In this document: piece by piece, positions 32,507 to 45,800 of the stretch
How the letters are laid out: each line of letters opens with the position of its first letter
How positions within the stretch are numbered: position 1 is the stretch's first letter
Assembly: GCA_023014335.1 (NCBI GenBank)
Contig: JAECYW010000013.1
Location: 1,488,001 to 1,552,000 of the forward strand
Length of the DNA: 64,000 bases
Direction of reading: 5' to 3'
Source of the DNA: Galerina marginata
Lineage: Eukaryota; Basidiomycota; Agaricomycetes; Agaricales; Galerinaceae
Position numbers and translations under genes: made by a program
The notes under the pieces: generated by a model
Seen by the model: only the letters and a program-made list of their open reading frames with translations
The model's database searches: none
What the model was told of the DNA's origin: nothing

Positions 32507-32574
32507 CATCTCCATTATGCGGAATTCACTTCTCCCAGATAACCTCCCCGGACGACTGTAACAACGACCGCAAT

Positions 32575-33944
32575 ATGTTGGCCACTCAGCTGGTTGCGCT
32601 AACTCTTGTACTGGCACCTTCACTGGTGTCAGCGGGCATGTTCCCGAAAGATTCGATAGTCAAGATGCTGGACGTAAAGACGTTCAAGAAAGCTATGAAA
32701 GCTAACGTGAGTTTGGCCTTCTCATATTTTTTCTCTTTGCCTAACACCTTTTTTTTTAGGAAACTAGCATGGTCGCTTTCGTCGCGCCTTGGTGTGGAGT
32801 ACGTCCTACCAACCTTATTGGCCCGTCTGTTGGAATGCTTATACTATTGGGTGCAGCATTGTCAGAGAATGGTCCCAGAATACAGCAAAGCTGCTCTCGG
32901 TCTATATCCTCTAGTTCCAGTCTACGCTGTTAATTGCCACGCCGAGAAGAACAAGCCTCTATGTGCTGAACAGGTACAGATGCCCATATTAGTTTTGCGA
33001 ACCGCTTACCAACAATCTGCAGGGCGTTCAAGGCTTCCCTACTGTCAAGGTGTTCCCAAGAGGAGGTTCGCAATCCCCTATTCTTTTCGAGGGCGCCGAA
33101 CGTACTGCCAGTCATTTCTGGTACTTCGTAACAAGACGAATTCCGAAAGTTTACACGAAATTTTACAAAGTTGATGAAATCCCTGGCTGGGTCAGAAAGG
33201 TGCGTGAAATTCGTGTTTTTTTTTAGTTAAAAATTGTGATTCGAATGTTTGGTCTATGTAACAGCATACTAGCAAGCATCGTGTCCTGCTTTTGACCAAG
33301 GACAAGAAGATCCCTCTTCTGTGGCAAGTCCTTTCCAACAAGTTCTCTGGAACGGATCTCGAATTTGGCGCACACCGTGATCGTAAAGGAAAGTCGTCCG
33401 TCCAAATGGGTCTCGAGGTTGGGGGACCAAAAGAGCCTAAAGTTTTGGTGTACCCAATTGGATCTGACCAGCCAATCCGTTATGAGGGTACGATTCTCGG
33501 TATCCTTCACTTTGTTCGAGATATTGATACATGGTTGAAGGCATGGCCAAAATGGACTCTCTGACGAAGTTCTTTACCTCCATCTTGGACGGTACGGCCG
33601 ATCTGACACAAATCAACGCAGAAGCCAAGGCAGAAGAATTCGTCGAAGATCCAGAGGAGCTCGAGATTGAGAGAAAGCAAGAGGCCCAACGGATAGCGCT
33701 ATTGCACGGAGGTTACACTGACCTGATCGACTTCGAGAAGGCCATGCTGAACGGAGGAGCCGACTACCATGATACGAATGGATATGGCGGCATGATGGGC
33801 GGCGCTATCCCCGAGCATTTCAAAAAGAAGGCGGCGGACGCTCCCGAGGAAGAAAAGCCCACTGCCAGTATATCAGTCGGCGCACCCCCAATTACCGAGC
33901 CCCCAGTCGCAGCAGCCACGCCTCCTCCGAAGGATGAGCTGTAA
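32575..33944 (+). CDS. ER protein disulfide isomerase-like protein (thioredoxin domain, KDEL)
   Basis: An N-terminal signal peptide ('MLATQLVALTLVLAPSLVSA') is followed by one thioredoxin-type domain. The active site W-C-G-H-C is assembled across an intron: '...APWCG' ends at about 32796, and 'HCQRMVPEYSKAALGLYP' resumes after the GTACGT...GTGCAG intron. 'VYAVNCHAEKNKPLCAEQ' and 'GVQGFPTVKVFPRGG' complete the fold. A second region ('VLLLTKDKKIPLLWQVLSN') resembles the inactive b-type domain of P5/Mpd1-type proteins. The last exon, joined at about 33541, contains an acidic helical segment and ends 'PPPKDEL', the ER retrieval signal. The product should form or isomerise disulfides in the ER lumen. 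Introns lie near 32707-32759, 32797-32922, 32973-33021, 33200-33264 and 33488-33540. Confidence 0.9.
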
Positions 33945-34257
33945 TCATTATTACCTACCTTAGGCGTTTATTGGGAGGAGTACACTGTAGGATACATGGA
34001 TTGTGAATATTATTATTTTCCAAGGAATTGTCAGTGTCAATCTTGTCAATGTCACAAGAACGATGTTTGTAACATCACGTGGTTTGATTTGTCACTCGCC
34101 CAACCGTGACGCATTCCCGCCACTCCTGTGTCCCTTCGTCCTCGCCATGAATTAAATGATTCACAATCATACTTAGCTCTTGCTCGACATCTTCTGGGCA
34201 TAAAAAAACACGGGCTACAAGTTGTTGGAAGTCTCCGTAGGCAGCTCGCCATTTGCC

Positions 34258-37200
34258 ATGGCTCGAGGATCCCAACAAGTTTCGCCTCCAGCAACCAGTT
34301 CATTACCCAAAGTCGAATTTGAGATCATTCACGACGATAAGTTGAAGCTTCCAGGTGGTACACATGATAACCAGGCTAGAACATTTGGATGTTTGTCCTT
34401 TCGGCTTTTTGTGCCATGCAGGTACTGATCTAGGCCACTCTAGATAACGACTTTACCCATTTCAATCGGCCCGACCATTATATTCGACATATAGGTACGT
34501 GAATCATTCATGCTACTCTAGACGTTGAATAACATGGCTCGCTTTACAGAGCCCTTGGAAAGTGACCTTGCGAAAATAGTGGAATATGATATGGATGAGC
34601 AAGGTTCGTGGATTCCTGTTCGTTACGGTCAGAAACTCACCTATTCAATTTGTAGACCAAGATTGGCTTGACCTTGTCAACGTCGACCGGAAGAAGGGCC
34701 AGGTGGATCTTGTTATGCCCGAGGCTTTCGAAATTATCATGGATCGTTTGGAAAAAGAGTGGTTTGACTTGGTGCGTCCCTGCTCTTATTCTACGGTAAG
34801 AGCAGCTTTACTAACCCCTTTTCATATACAACGCAGACGAAGAACATCCCAAAAGCCGACTTCGCTATGCCTTCGGAGGATTCTACTTGCGCAATTTGCG
34901 ATGATTCTGAAGGAGAGAACAGTAACGCAATCGTGTTTTGTGATGGTTGTAACCTCGCCGTACATCAAGGTACGTTATTATGCATCCCGTTATCGTCATC
35001 CTCAAGTTCAATTTGTAGCACCATTCAGATTGTTATGGAGTGCCATATATTCCCGAGGGGCAATGGCTATGTCGGAAGTGCACAGTCTCTCCTGAGAATC
35101 CAGTGGTATGTTTCTTTGCCTTTTCTATTCTCAATCTGTGGAGAGTCTCATATGGCTATCCTAGAGCTGTTACTTGTGTCCAAATGAAGGTGGGGCCTTT
35201 AAACAAACGACGCACGGAGAATGGGTACATTTGCTTTGCGCGATATGGATTCCAGAGACGCGAGTGGCCAACGAGGTTTTTATGGAACCTGTAACTGGCA
35301 TAGAAAGGATATCTAAGCAGCGGTGGAAGTTGGTCTGTTTTTCCTCTTTCTCTGGTTATTTCCAATGGTAACGTTCGTAGAGGTGTAGCGTATGCGAAGT
35401 CAGAGAAGGTGCATGCATTCAGTGCACAAAACCTTCATGTTTCGTCGCATTTCATGCCACTTGTGCACGCAAGGAGAAATTATTGATGCCAATGAAGAGT
35501 GCTCAAGGCGCTGAGCCAGCATCGTTGACCTGTTTTTGCGATCGACATCTTCCTGTACGTTCACTTTTAATCCTCTTTGTTCCGTCTGTGCTCAAAAGAA
35601 CTCAGACAGAACAACAAGAAATCCGTGCTGCTGCTCTTGAAGGAGAAGAAGAAAAGCACGAGCGCACGGGTGCAAATGCCTCGAAATCGGCACGAGCATA
35701 CGCTAAGACATACAAGCCTGGCCCGCCACTTGTGCCTGCAATTATTGTAAAGCGAATTATGGACTATACAGCTAGGATTAAGATCAGAAAGAAGCTCGAC
35801 TTCATTCAGCTGATGTGCCGTTACTGGAGCCTGAAGAGAGAGGCAAGGAGAGGAGCGCCGTTATTAAAGAGACTGCATCTTGAACCGTGGACGGCGTCTG
35901 CTGGTGCTAAAGTGCTCAGTGACGAGGAGAAACTGATGCGCCTTGATGTATGTCTTCCCTTAAAATTTATCCCGGGGACGTTCACTTATTTTGTATCGGC
36001 TCTTCCAGCAATTGAAGCGGCTGCGACAAGATCTCGTCAACGTTCGTGCATTGACCGATCTGTGCAGAAAGCGAGAGATACGGAAGCACAGGCAGATGGA
36101 TGTCGTTTATGAGGTGTTATCACAAAGTCTTTTCCCTGGCCACCTCCAGCTACGGAACACATTCGAACGCATTCAAGGGTACGTCGCTGGTACTAGAGGT
36201 TATCTCAAACTCTGACCTCTGCTTTGTCTCTAGGATGGATCGATATGACTACTTCAAGAATCCTGTTTCAAAGAGCGATGTGCCAGACTATTTTGAAGTT
36301 GTGAAGAACCCAATGTGCTGGACTACTATTGACTCGAAACTCGACCAACATAAATATTGGAATGTGAAAGAATTTAAGGTAAGTCCGGTTCGTCATATTC
36401 ACGGGCACAATGTTGATTAATAGCTTTTCTTTCGTAGGACGACATGGAGCTGGTCCTAAACAACGCCCTTCTTTACAACAAGGCAGGAACTGTTTTTCAC
36501 AAAGCGGCGTCGAAAATCAAGAAGGATGCGAAACCTCACCTAGACGCCATCGAATCTTGCAAATATCTCCATCATCCGTCATCATGGGCACATCTTGCAG
36601 ATATTCCCACAGAAGCTAAAGTTGAAGAGGCTGGGGCTGGGGATGAGGTTGAGGCTTCAGCGCCTATTGGCGACCTAGAACCTCCTGTGAACGTCTTAGA
36701 GCTCCTCCTTACCTCTGACGCCATCAAGGAAGACCTGAACATGGAAATAGACGGCGATCCTGTTTCTACCATGGTTGATTATACGTTTGCCACAATGAAG
36801 CCACCCCCTTTGAATCCTCCTAGCCCTCCACCAGCAACTGCGACTCAGAGGGTTAGGAAATCTAAATCCAAACGCGATCGGAAAGCTGAAGCCGAACGTT
36901 CGAGGGCAAACAAAGAGGCGCGTGAGTCGGCTCGTGCTAGCACGCAGAAGGATGAAGAGGAAGGGGAGACCTCTGAAATGAAGAAGCAAAGAGAGGATTT
37001 CCAAGTTTTGTTGGATGCCTCAGCAGGATTCCGTGCTCCTCGGACCAGAGGTGCGATCGCAGCAGCGGAGGCGTTTGAGGCGGAGGCTCATGGGTCGGGT
37101 TCTGCCTCTGCAGGTCCATCTCAAGTTCCTGAGTCTATATCTGAAGGCAGCAAGGCGGATAAATCAAAGAAGCGTGCATCAGTTGCTCCTCAACCTTCCG

Positions 37201-38774
37201 TACTACCTCAACTTGTGGACCATGTTGGGAACAGAGATTCCTTTAGCATGTTCAACGCTGGGTGGATTTTGCCTCCAGACCAGAAGCGTGGTGGACGTGT
37301 CGGTACAGAGAGGACGCCAATGCCTCCTCCGAGAAAACGGCAAAAGACAGGTATGTGCGACAGTCTTTTTCTTTGCCCATTCTTACGATCTCGTTTCTTC
37401 CTTTAGAACATGGAAGCTCAAGGCTGTCGATTGTTAGCACTGCTCCATCTGAAAATTATTCTTCGAGAAGGACACCGCCATTTTCCTCGGATCCTCCTGA
37501 AATGAAACACAATCCGGATAATTCAATGGACATGGACATGGAGATACCCATGGATGTAGATGTTAAAGAGGGCGGAGAACCTTCCACCATGGCGCAAGAT
37601 CAGCCTGAGAGCGTTTCTCGACCTGGCGCGCTGGCCGGCGATGAGGATATCGACGGTCCTCACAATGTGGTGACACAACCAAACGGTGTGGTCATCATCG
37701 AGAAACTCGATACACCCGCTATTCGCCGAGAGAGGAACCAACGCAAAAAGGCTGAGAGGCAAAGGCAGGCCACTCTCACTGGCGACAGTATGGCTATTTC
37801 TGCTGGAAGCAGCAATCTGTCTACCAGTGCCAAACAGCCGACCCCGCCTCCGTCGGACTCTGCTCCTCCTGTGCCCCAGCCACCTCAGCCACAAGATGCC
37901 AAAAGGAAGGAAGAACCTGACCATGAGACATTATCGGAACTGAGCGAACTAAGTGACGACACCGACGGGCAGGATGACGACGATTACGCGGAAGATGGGC
38001 AACCAGTGCAGCCGGTGACAACACCAACAACGCCTCGGTTGAAAACAACTACGGCTGTGCGGCCAAAGAGGACTCCAAAAGTGGAGCAATTCATCGACGG
38101 GACGATTGGTATGTTGCTGCCCTCTTTACGATACTCGGTCTTCAATTAATGATGAAATTGTTTAAGTATGGGCGAAGGCAGGTGTGTCTACATTAACGAT
38201 ACGCTTTTTTATTTCTTGCTTATTCCCCTTCATAGATTCCTTCCCTTGGTGGCCTGCCGTGATACATGCGGATACAAATACCGCCGTCCCTCAGAACATT
38301 TTGGAGAGCCACAAGGATAAGAAGCAAAAACGAAAGGTCAAATTGTATATCGTGCAGTTCTACGATAGGCAGGCGTCCTGGTATATGCCCTCAGCTTGTT
38401 TGTGACTATTTTGCTTGATCTCACTGTTATTTTCTTCGTCAGGCAAAGTGTTCCAAGAGACAAACTGCAAATCTTAGGAGAGGACAAAGGTGAATCGTCA
38501 TTGTTCGCAATCCGTCTGTTATATTAACACATATTTAATCAGAGTTCGACGCCGAGATGCTTAAAACTAATGCTAAGCAAAAGTGGAAGTCAGCAAGTTC
38601 AAAAAGGGAATGTCGTGAGGCATACGAGTTCGTCATATCAAATTTATGACATGTATGCCCGGTCCTAATGCTCTTCTCTAAAGGACTGCCATTGCAGAGA
38701 TGGATATGGATGGCAGTAGCGACCAACCTGATCAGAGTCAAGCTGGTGAAGATCATCCCGAAGCTCAAGGTTGA
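34258..38774 (+). CDS. nto1: BRPF/Nto1-type chromatin reader (EPL, PHD, ePHD, bromodomain, PWWP)
   Basis: A multi-exon gene encodes the scaffold of a MYST-type (NuA3/MOZ-like) histone acetyltransferase complex. In order are an enhancer-of-polycomb-like N-terminus ('[10 protein letters not shown]', '[13 protein letters not shown]'), PHD finger 1 ('[20 protein letters not shown]', 'EGQWLCRKC'), a linking zinc knuckle and extended PHD ('[20 protein letters not shown]', 'LCAIWIPET', '[14 protein letters not shown]', '[14 protein letters not shown]'), and a helical region ('[20 protein letters not shown]'). The bromodomain spans about 36230-36560 ('[20 protein letters not shown]', '[16 protein letters not shown]'). 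Long disordered Pro/Ser and acidic tracts follow, then a C-terminal PWWP domain ('[13 protein letters not shown]', '[13 protein letters not shown]'). Baker's yeast Nto1 lacks the bromodomain and PWWP, so this is the animal BRPF-like arrangement. The end is TGA at 38772-38774 after 'GEDHPEAQG'. Confidence 0.92.
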
Positions 38775-39195
38775 AGCGTCACATTTGACGGCAATGTAAA
38801 TATCAACGTACTTTGTTAATGAAATTCGTTTCGACGATTGTAATTCGTATGTTCTCATCCTTGATTTTTTGTTTATGGTCCTTCTGGTCTGAGGGTATAG
38901 AGGTCTCAATAAATAGGATGTTCAATAACGTCAATTGGAAGAATATCAACGCTACGTTTGCCAATTTCTGATTCTGTTATCTCAGAAATTCGACTATTTG
39001 AACTAACACCACCCGCAGATGCCGCTTCAAGATTACCAGTCGCCTGTAGTGCATGCATGTCATTATTGCCCTTACAAGAAATTAATGAAAAACGAGCCAA
39101 TAGGAAGTCTGTCGTAACGAAGCACGATAAGCGCCAGCCTCACGTTAAACGTCTTGAGCTGCTCCGCAGTTATTCTCTCCCTTGTTTCCACCACG
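38775..39195. other. Intergenic
   Basis: About 420 bp between the chromatin reader and the first RBR gene. No feature recognised. Confidence 0.5.
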
Positions 39196-42100
39196 ATGTT
39201 GGCACCAAACCAAAATATCGGAAACTCTCCAACCCAACTTCTGTTCACAAGCCAGAAAGTTTGTAATCGATACCAACGAGGATCTTGTCAATCTGGTACC
39301 AGTTGCAAATTCGGTCATATTCTGGCAATGGACTTAGGCACGTTGAGTGTGCGTATTTCCATGCTTAACACGTTTTCTACTTTGAACTGTGTTTATTGTG
39401 TAGAAGACAGCAGAACAAGGGGAAGAGGATCATACAAATCGAGGTCGCCCAGGATTGGTGGCGTCAGAGTATGTCAAAACTTATACAAGGCGCAATCCTA
39501 CTAAATGCACTTTTGCAGCGAGACCAGCACTTCTGACATTGGACAGATAAGAACCACTGTCAAAAAGCCAATAAGAAAACTACCTCCCAAACCAACTCTT
39601 GCAGACGACACCCTTTCCACTACTTCAGGAAGCATACCCCACAGCATTGATGAATCCATGCCGTATTGGGATTGGAAAACTGGGAATCATCCTAGACCTG
39701 ATAGTAATACGCGCTGGCACCGACCTACCTTCGATGTAACAAACTTTTTAGCTCCCTTGACTTAGGGCTAACATGTGGAACAGGGTGATATTCCACAATC
39801 CAACGGCGCTGTACCCACTATTTTCACAGAACAACACCTCGTATCTACAAGCGATATAAAAAATGAAATCCATCCGGCGATCCTTCAGGTGGAAACCCTG
39901 GACCAGCGAGACGATACCGCAGGAGCTGTCTACGACAACGCAGTATCAGACGTGGCTATGAAGTATGCGGAAGGGTACGGTACCAAACAACACGGAACAC
40001 AGGATCATGATCAGATTGTCCAGACATCCCAGATGCAGATGGCGGTCGACAAAGAGCAAGGCGCCGCAGCCCTTGAACAAGATGTGGTCTTGGATTCCTG
40101 CCTTGTAACATACACCGCAGGACTGGAGATTCGCCACATCATCCCAAGTTTCGATTTATGCAAGATTGCAATCAGGAACCTTCCTTTGAATGCCGGGCGA
40201 GAGGAAATCAGCGACCTCTTCATTAACGATGGGATTGAGTCCTCGGATTTTTACATCCACCAGGTCAGACCGGATGGCGATGGACTTGAAGCGGTCGTGC
40301 TTGCGAACGCTGACCATGGACATTCGATTGTACTTGACCTCGACGGGGTCTCCTTCCTAGGGCGAATCCTGAGCGTCAGGGTCTGGGACAACGCCAGTTG
40401 GAATACGATGGATGCCACAGCACGGATTTCCCCCTTTCTCACTGTTTCGTGGATGATTCCCTCAGACACTGTCATCGCAACTTATCCCACTATTGAAGAA
40501 GCCCGGGAAAAGGCACGGAAACTCGATATGGTCATATGGAAAGGCCGTCAGATTAGAGCCATAATGGTGGAACGCCCTCAAGGATTTAGCATGCAACGCT
40601 TCGTCCCGTCATCTATCAAAATCGTCGATTTGCCATGCATTGGCCGCATCGAGACTGACCTCTACAATTTCACTGGAACTATGGATCTCAGGCTACTGAG
40701 GTCTATCTCCTACGACCTTCAGGCTTCCTTCAACAGCATGCGTCGCCATCTCGAGAATTTGTCTGGAGTCCAAATGCATACCTACGAAGTTGTGTCTACT
40801 GGAGATCTGACGCACGGAGAAGCCAAAATCAAAGTTCGGTTCAGAGACTGGGAAGACGCCAGAAGTGCATGCACCTCAATCGACCAAATAAAACTAGGAG
40901 TATATACCCCAAATTTCAGACCTTGTTTTTTTCCACCCAAGCCACTTCGATATTCGATCGCGATTCCACGAGAGCAGTACGAAGCACAGAAAGAGCAGTG
41001 GGATGCATTATCGGAGAAGAATCCAGAGGTCGATGCTTACATTGAGGCCAAGATAAGATCCCGGGGCGACGTCTTCGTTCAGGTGATAGGACTAGACAAG
41101 AAGGCCGCTGGGTCGCTGAAGGTCCGAGTGGAAAATATGGTCGCAGGGGAAAAACTCGATCATACGTATTGGCATCCTGTGTTCGAATCCAAAGAGGGGA
41201 TATCCTTCTTCAACCGCATTTACTGGGAGAACAAGGTGTTTGTTCGAATTGACTTCAAGTATCGATCTCTCAGGATTTTTGGACGACCAGAGAAGGTCCT
41301 GCAGGTACGCCAGATGATCGCCGAAGAGGTCAACCGTCTTGCTCAGAGGGAAACAAGAAGAGTCCTGGATCCTCCCTGTGTGGGATTCTTTGTTAGAGAA
41401 GGATTGAAGAGGTTGAAGGAGCTTCTCGGCGAAGAAAATGCGATCCTTGATCTCGCTTCCCGGCCTTTCAGAATTACCATCAAGGGCGGTGACGAGGCAA
41501 TACACCATCTACAAAGACTCATTGATGAGGCACAAATGACTGCCTTTCTTGCGCCAGTTCTTTCTGGTGCAATAGTGAGGAATACGTGTCCGATTTGCAC
41601 CGACGAGGCATCGAATCCGGAGCGGCTTGGATGTGGTCATGCCTATTGCGCTGGCTGCCTCAGACACTTCCTAACTTCTGCTGCAAATGCCAGAAACTTT
41701 CCAATGGTGTGCATGGGCAATGATGCCAGTTGCAGAATGCCACTTTCGATTCCACTCATCCGACGATTCGTTCCTCCTCAAGTCTTTCGATCTCTGGTTG
41801 AAACCGCTTTTCTTTCTTATCTCGACCATCACCCACAAGAGTTGAAGTACTGCCCAACTCCTGATTGTAAACAGGTCTACCGGCATCGCACAGACCAAGC
41901 GACGTTGCAGTGCCCATCATGCTTTTCGACTATATGCTCATCGTGCGACGAGGAAGCTCATGAAGGCATGACCTGCAATGAGCGAAAGCTGCACAAGGAC
42001 GGGGAACAGGAACGTCTGAATGAACAACTTGCTATGAATAACGGGTATAGGAAATGCCCTCAGTGCAAAGTTTGGATCGAAAAGACGGCAGGATGCAATC

Positions 42101-42618
42101 ACGTGAATTGTAGATGTGGAGCTCACATTTGCTGGAGGTGTATGGAGGCCTTCGACTTGGCAGTCATCTACAACCATATGCGGCATGCTCATGGAAATAT
42201 TTATGGCGATGCTCCAGCCAGGATCAATGATCGAAGAAATGCCGGGCATAATGCCTGGCTAGGAGTTCTTGTTGACGATGTGGACGTCGCCGAGTACCAG
42301 CAAGCGACTGATTGGAACCTTGATTTTGACGACAATGTTCTAGCCATGGTCGATGGAGTAAGAGATGTCCAGGACAATGCCTTCCAGGGTGTTCTAGTCG
42401 ACGAAGTGGAGATGGCCCAGCATCGGCGAGCCCTTGATATGGGAGGTCTTGCCGCTGATCATGCGAATCCATGGTTGGAAGAACGTAGGCGCAGGCAGAT
42501 GGCAAATGTGCAAAGGCAGACAATAGAACGGCAGCGTCAGCTGGATGAAACGCATTCAATGTATGCCCATCTGCGACAAGCCGAGCAATGTCGGCGGGGT
42601 AGGTGCATAATTATGTGA
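39196..42618 (+). CDS. CCCH zinc finger + RBR (RING-IBR-RING) E3 ubiquitin ligase, copy 1
   Basis: The start ATG at 39196 begins 'MLAPNQNIGNSP'. Exon 1 carries a CCCH finger, 'CNRYQRGSCQSGTSCKFGH'. Introns at 39349-39403, 39469-39518 and 39736-39783 lead to a large exon. A second finger position reads 'YWDWKTGNHPRPDSNTRWHR', with three of the four metal ligands replaced. An RRM-like region follows ('DLCKIAIRNLPLNAGREEIS'). The RBR module is C-terminal: RING1 'CPICTDEASNPERLGCGHAY', IBR 'YCPTPDCKQVYRHRTD' with 'CPSCFSTICSSCDEEAHEGM', and RING2 'CPQCKVWIEKTAGCNHVNCR' with 'CGAHICWRCMEAF'. The Cys of 'GCNH' in RING2 is the expected catalytic thioester residue. RNA-binding plus ligase modules suggest RNA-linked ubiquitination; this is inferred. 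Confidence 0.88.
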
Positions 42619-42872
42619 AGTATCGGACGGACCCTGGAGGACTGAGTCTTCACCTAGAACCAGATCTATGTATGAGTATTTCCTTTGTATGTATGGTACC
42701 TGGGATGCTCTCCGAATCTTTGATTGCTTTTCTTAGCAAGTTTTAGAGGGTTCAGTCGTAAGAGTGCCGCGCTTGATGCTAAATCGGGGAGGTCAATCGC
42801 AAGAAGCCGTTAACGGACCTTCGATTAGCGCCCGACGCCTCGCGTACAACACCTGCTTTAACTCGTGCCACC

Positions 42873-45800
42873 ATGTCCGCAGAAGGGCAATCAATGGGGA
42901 GCTCCCCTTCAAATCAACGCAGCGCTATAAGACAGAGACCATGCCTCAATTGGAAACAAGGATACTGTAGGTTTGGAGTGAACTGCAAGTTCCAACATGA
43001 CGGTGCCAACCAACCAGTCCCAAGAGTGCGTTCATTACTTCCGCTGTCCTTACTAAGCCTAATCCTTTGGAAAGGGAGGTTCAAGAAAGGACAGCGATCA
43101 GCAAAGGCGTCCAGCTCGACCAGAATCAACGAGCAAGTCAGTCCAAATGATTTTATGCATTACTTGAGATATTTAATTCAACGAGATTTTCAGTCAACCG
43201 AGTGTATCTGGGAGTACCAATGCGGCTACTGTGAATAGGAAAACCAACAGGCCAAATAATGGCAAGTCTACTAGAATGAGCAACGCATGATATATTTTAA
43301 AATTCCTATTAGCTGTTACATGTCGGGATTGGAAAGCTGGCAATTGTCCAAGAGGTGATAACTGCCGATTCAGACATGAGGATGAAGTAAGAGAGTCAGC
43401 CGTTAGCTGAATGACACCACTAACCGGCGCATTGATATAGCCTACCCACACAAAGATTCAACCGTCCGTGTCTTCTTCCTCTGGACCGGTAGGCTCAAAG
43501 AACAACAAGGATGATGGTCGTCAAGAAAACCGAAGCAGAACTTTGGAAGGACGCCCTGAAATGGATGAACTAGAGCAGGGCGAAAGAATGGCGTACCCAG
43601 CTAGAACCGAGCCTGAAAAACGGGAGAACGACGAAATTATAGCCAGAGAACAGGTCGAAAGAGAGGCACGAGAAGAGGAGAGACAAACAGGGGAGGCCAT
43701 CAGGATGGAGGCCGAAAGGCAAACGCATGTAGCAAGATTGGCACGAGAACGAGCAGAGTGGGAGGAGGAAGAAATGCGAAGGCAAGCAAAAAGGCAAGCT
43801 CAAGAGCAGGCAAAGCGTACAGAGGAGGCCAGTAGGCTTGAGGCCGAAAGACTACGAAGGCTGGCAGCCGAGAAAGTGGCGAGACAGGCTAGAGCTGATG
43901 CGCAAAGGCAGGAACGCGCTCGTAAGGCCGAAGAGAGGAAGAGAAAGGAAGCTGAGAAATTAGCCAGGGAGAAAGCTGAAGAAGAAGCCAGGGAGCGGCG
44001 TCAAGTCCAGATGCAAGCACAAAGGCAAAGAGAAGCAGGTGCCATCGAACAATACATTGTCTTGGACTCAAGCTTGGTGACTTGCTGCGCCGGATTGAAC
44101 ATTCGTCATGTTGTTACCGGTTTCGATTTATGCAAGATTACGATCAAAAACCTTCCAAAGGACGCCAAACGAGCAGAAATCGCAGATTTATTCTTGCACC
44201 AAGGCGTCGAACCATCGGAGTTCTTCATCTTCCAAGTTAAACCAGACGCCAGCGGAAGCGTACTTGAAGCAGTCATTTTGGCGAACGCTGAACATGGCCA
44301 GACAATAGCACTTGGCCTCGAGGGAATCGAATTCCGCAACCGAGTTCTCTCTTTCAGCGTCAGCGACAACGCGAGTGGAAATGCTATGGATACTGCGACG
44401 CGGAATTCGCCCTTCCTCCTTGTATCCTGGAGAGCTCCGTCAGAGACCCTCATCGCCACTTATTCATCCATGGAAGAGGCTCAAGAGAAGGCTCGAAAGC
44501 TCAATCAAGCTATCTGGAGAGGTCGACAAATCAGGGCTGTCATGAACGATCGCCCTCAAGGCGTAGCCACTTTGCGGCACTTTGTTCCTTCATCAGTAAA
44601 GGTCATGGGTTTCCCTCCAGGTGTCCCTGTTGATGAGGATCTTGTCGAATTTACTGGAACAGGGAATCTCAAAATGTTGAAGTCTATATCATTCGACCTC
44701 CCATTTTCCTTTCATACAATTCGTCAGCACCTTGCCAATTCTCCTGGTGTCCGAATGGGTACCTACGAAACTCTAGGCTCAGGCGAACAGGCGAGTGGAG
44801 AGGCGAAGGTCAAAGTCCTGTTCGATGAATGGGAAGCCGCCAAAGAAGCCTATGCTTCAATTGGACAAATTCGTTTAGGACCAAATTCTCCCAGATTCAG
44901 AGCCTGGCTTCCGCCTAAGCCACTTCTATACACTATCAAGATAACTCGTCAGCAATATGAAGCACAGAAAAAGCAATGGGACGCACTGTCGGAGAAGAAG
45001 CCGGGCAGCGACGCACATGTTCAACCCAGGATAGGAGAGCGCGGCGATGTTTTCATTCGAGTTTTGGGGCAGGACAAAAAAGCAGCAGGGTCCTTGAAGG
45101 TCAGAGTGGAAAGCATGGTCTCCGGTGAAAAGTTGGACGCATCGTATTGGCATTCTTCATTTGGGTCGCAGGATGGAAGGGCCTTTTTCAACCGTCTTTA
45201 TGGCGAGAAGAAAGTCTTTGTCAGAAACGACTTTAAGACGCGATCTCTCAGAGTTTATGGAGAGCCAGAGGCAGTCTTGGATGTCCGCGACATGATCAAA
45301 CACGAAGTCGAGCGTCTTGCTGGGAGAGACATCACAAGGACCTTGGACCAGAGATGCATTGGGTTCTTCGTGAGGGAGGGGCTGGGAAAACTGACAGAGT
45401 TGTTGGGAGAGGGCAACGTATCACTAAATCTCTCGTCCAGGCCGTGCAAGATTACTGTCAAGGGCGGAGAGGAGGCGATCCACCATCTACATAGACTGAT
45501 GGACGAGTCTCGCGGGGGGAGCTTCCTTGGGGCCGCCCTTCCAGGTCCAGTTGAGCGGGAGTTGTGTCCAATTTGCACCGACGACGTGTCGAATCCTGAG
45601 CAGCTTGGCTGCGGTCATATATATTGCGCTGGGTGCCTCAAACACTTCTTGACGTCTGCTGCAGACACTAAAACCTTTCCTCTCGTTTGCATGGGCAACG
45701 ACGCCACATGCAACGTCCCCATTTCCATCCCATTCATTCGACGATTCTTGCCTGCGCCCATTTTCCAAACCCTTGTTGAAGCCGCTTTTTTGTCGTATCT

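Larger units (their letters stand above)
31524..32574. other. Intergenic; contains the PDI promoter
   Basis: No gene could be supported. An open frame on the minus strand (31940-32419) has biased composition but no recognisable motif. The 3' part holds a UPRE-like site and a TATA-like element upstream of the PDI gene. Confidence 0.5.
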
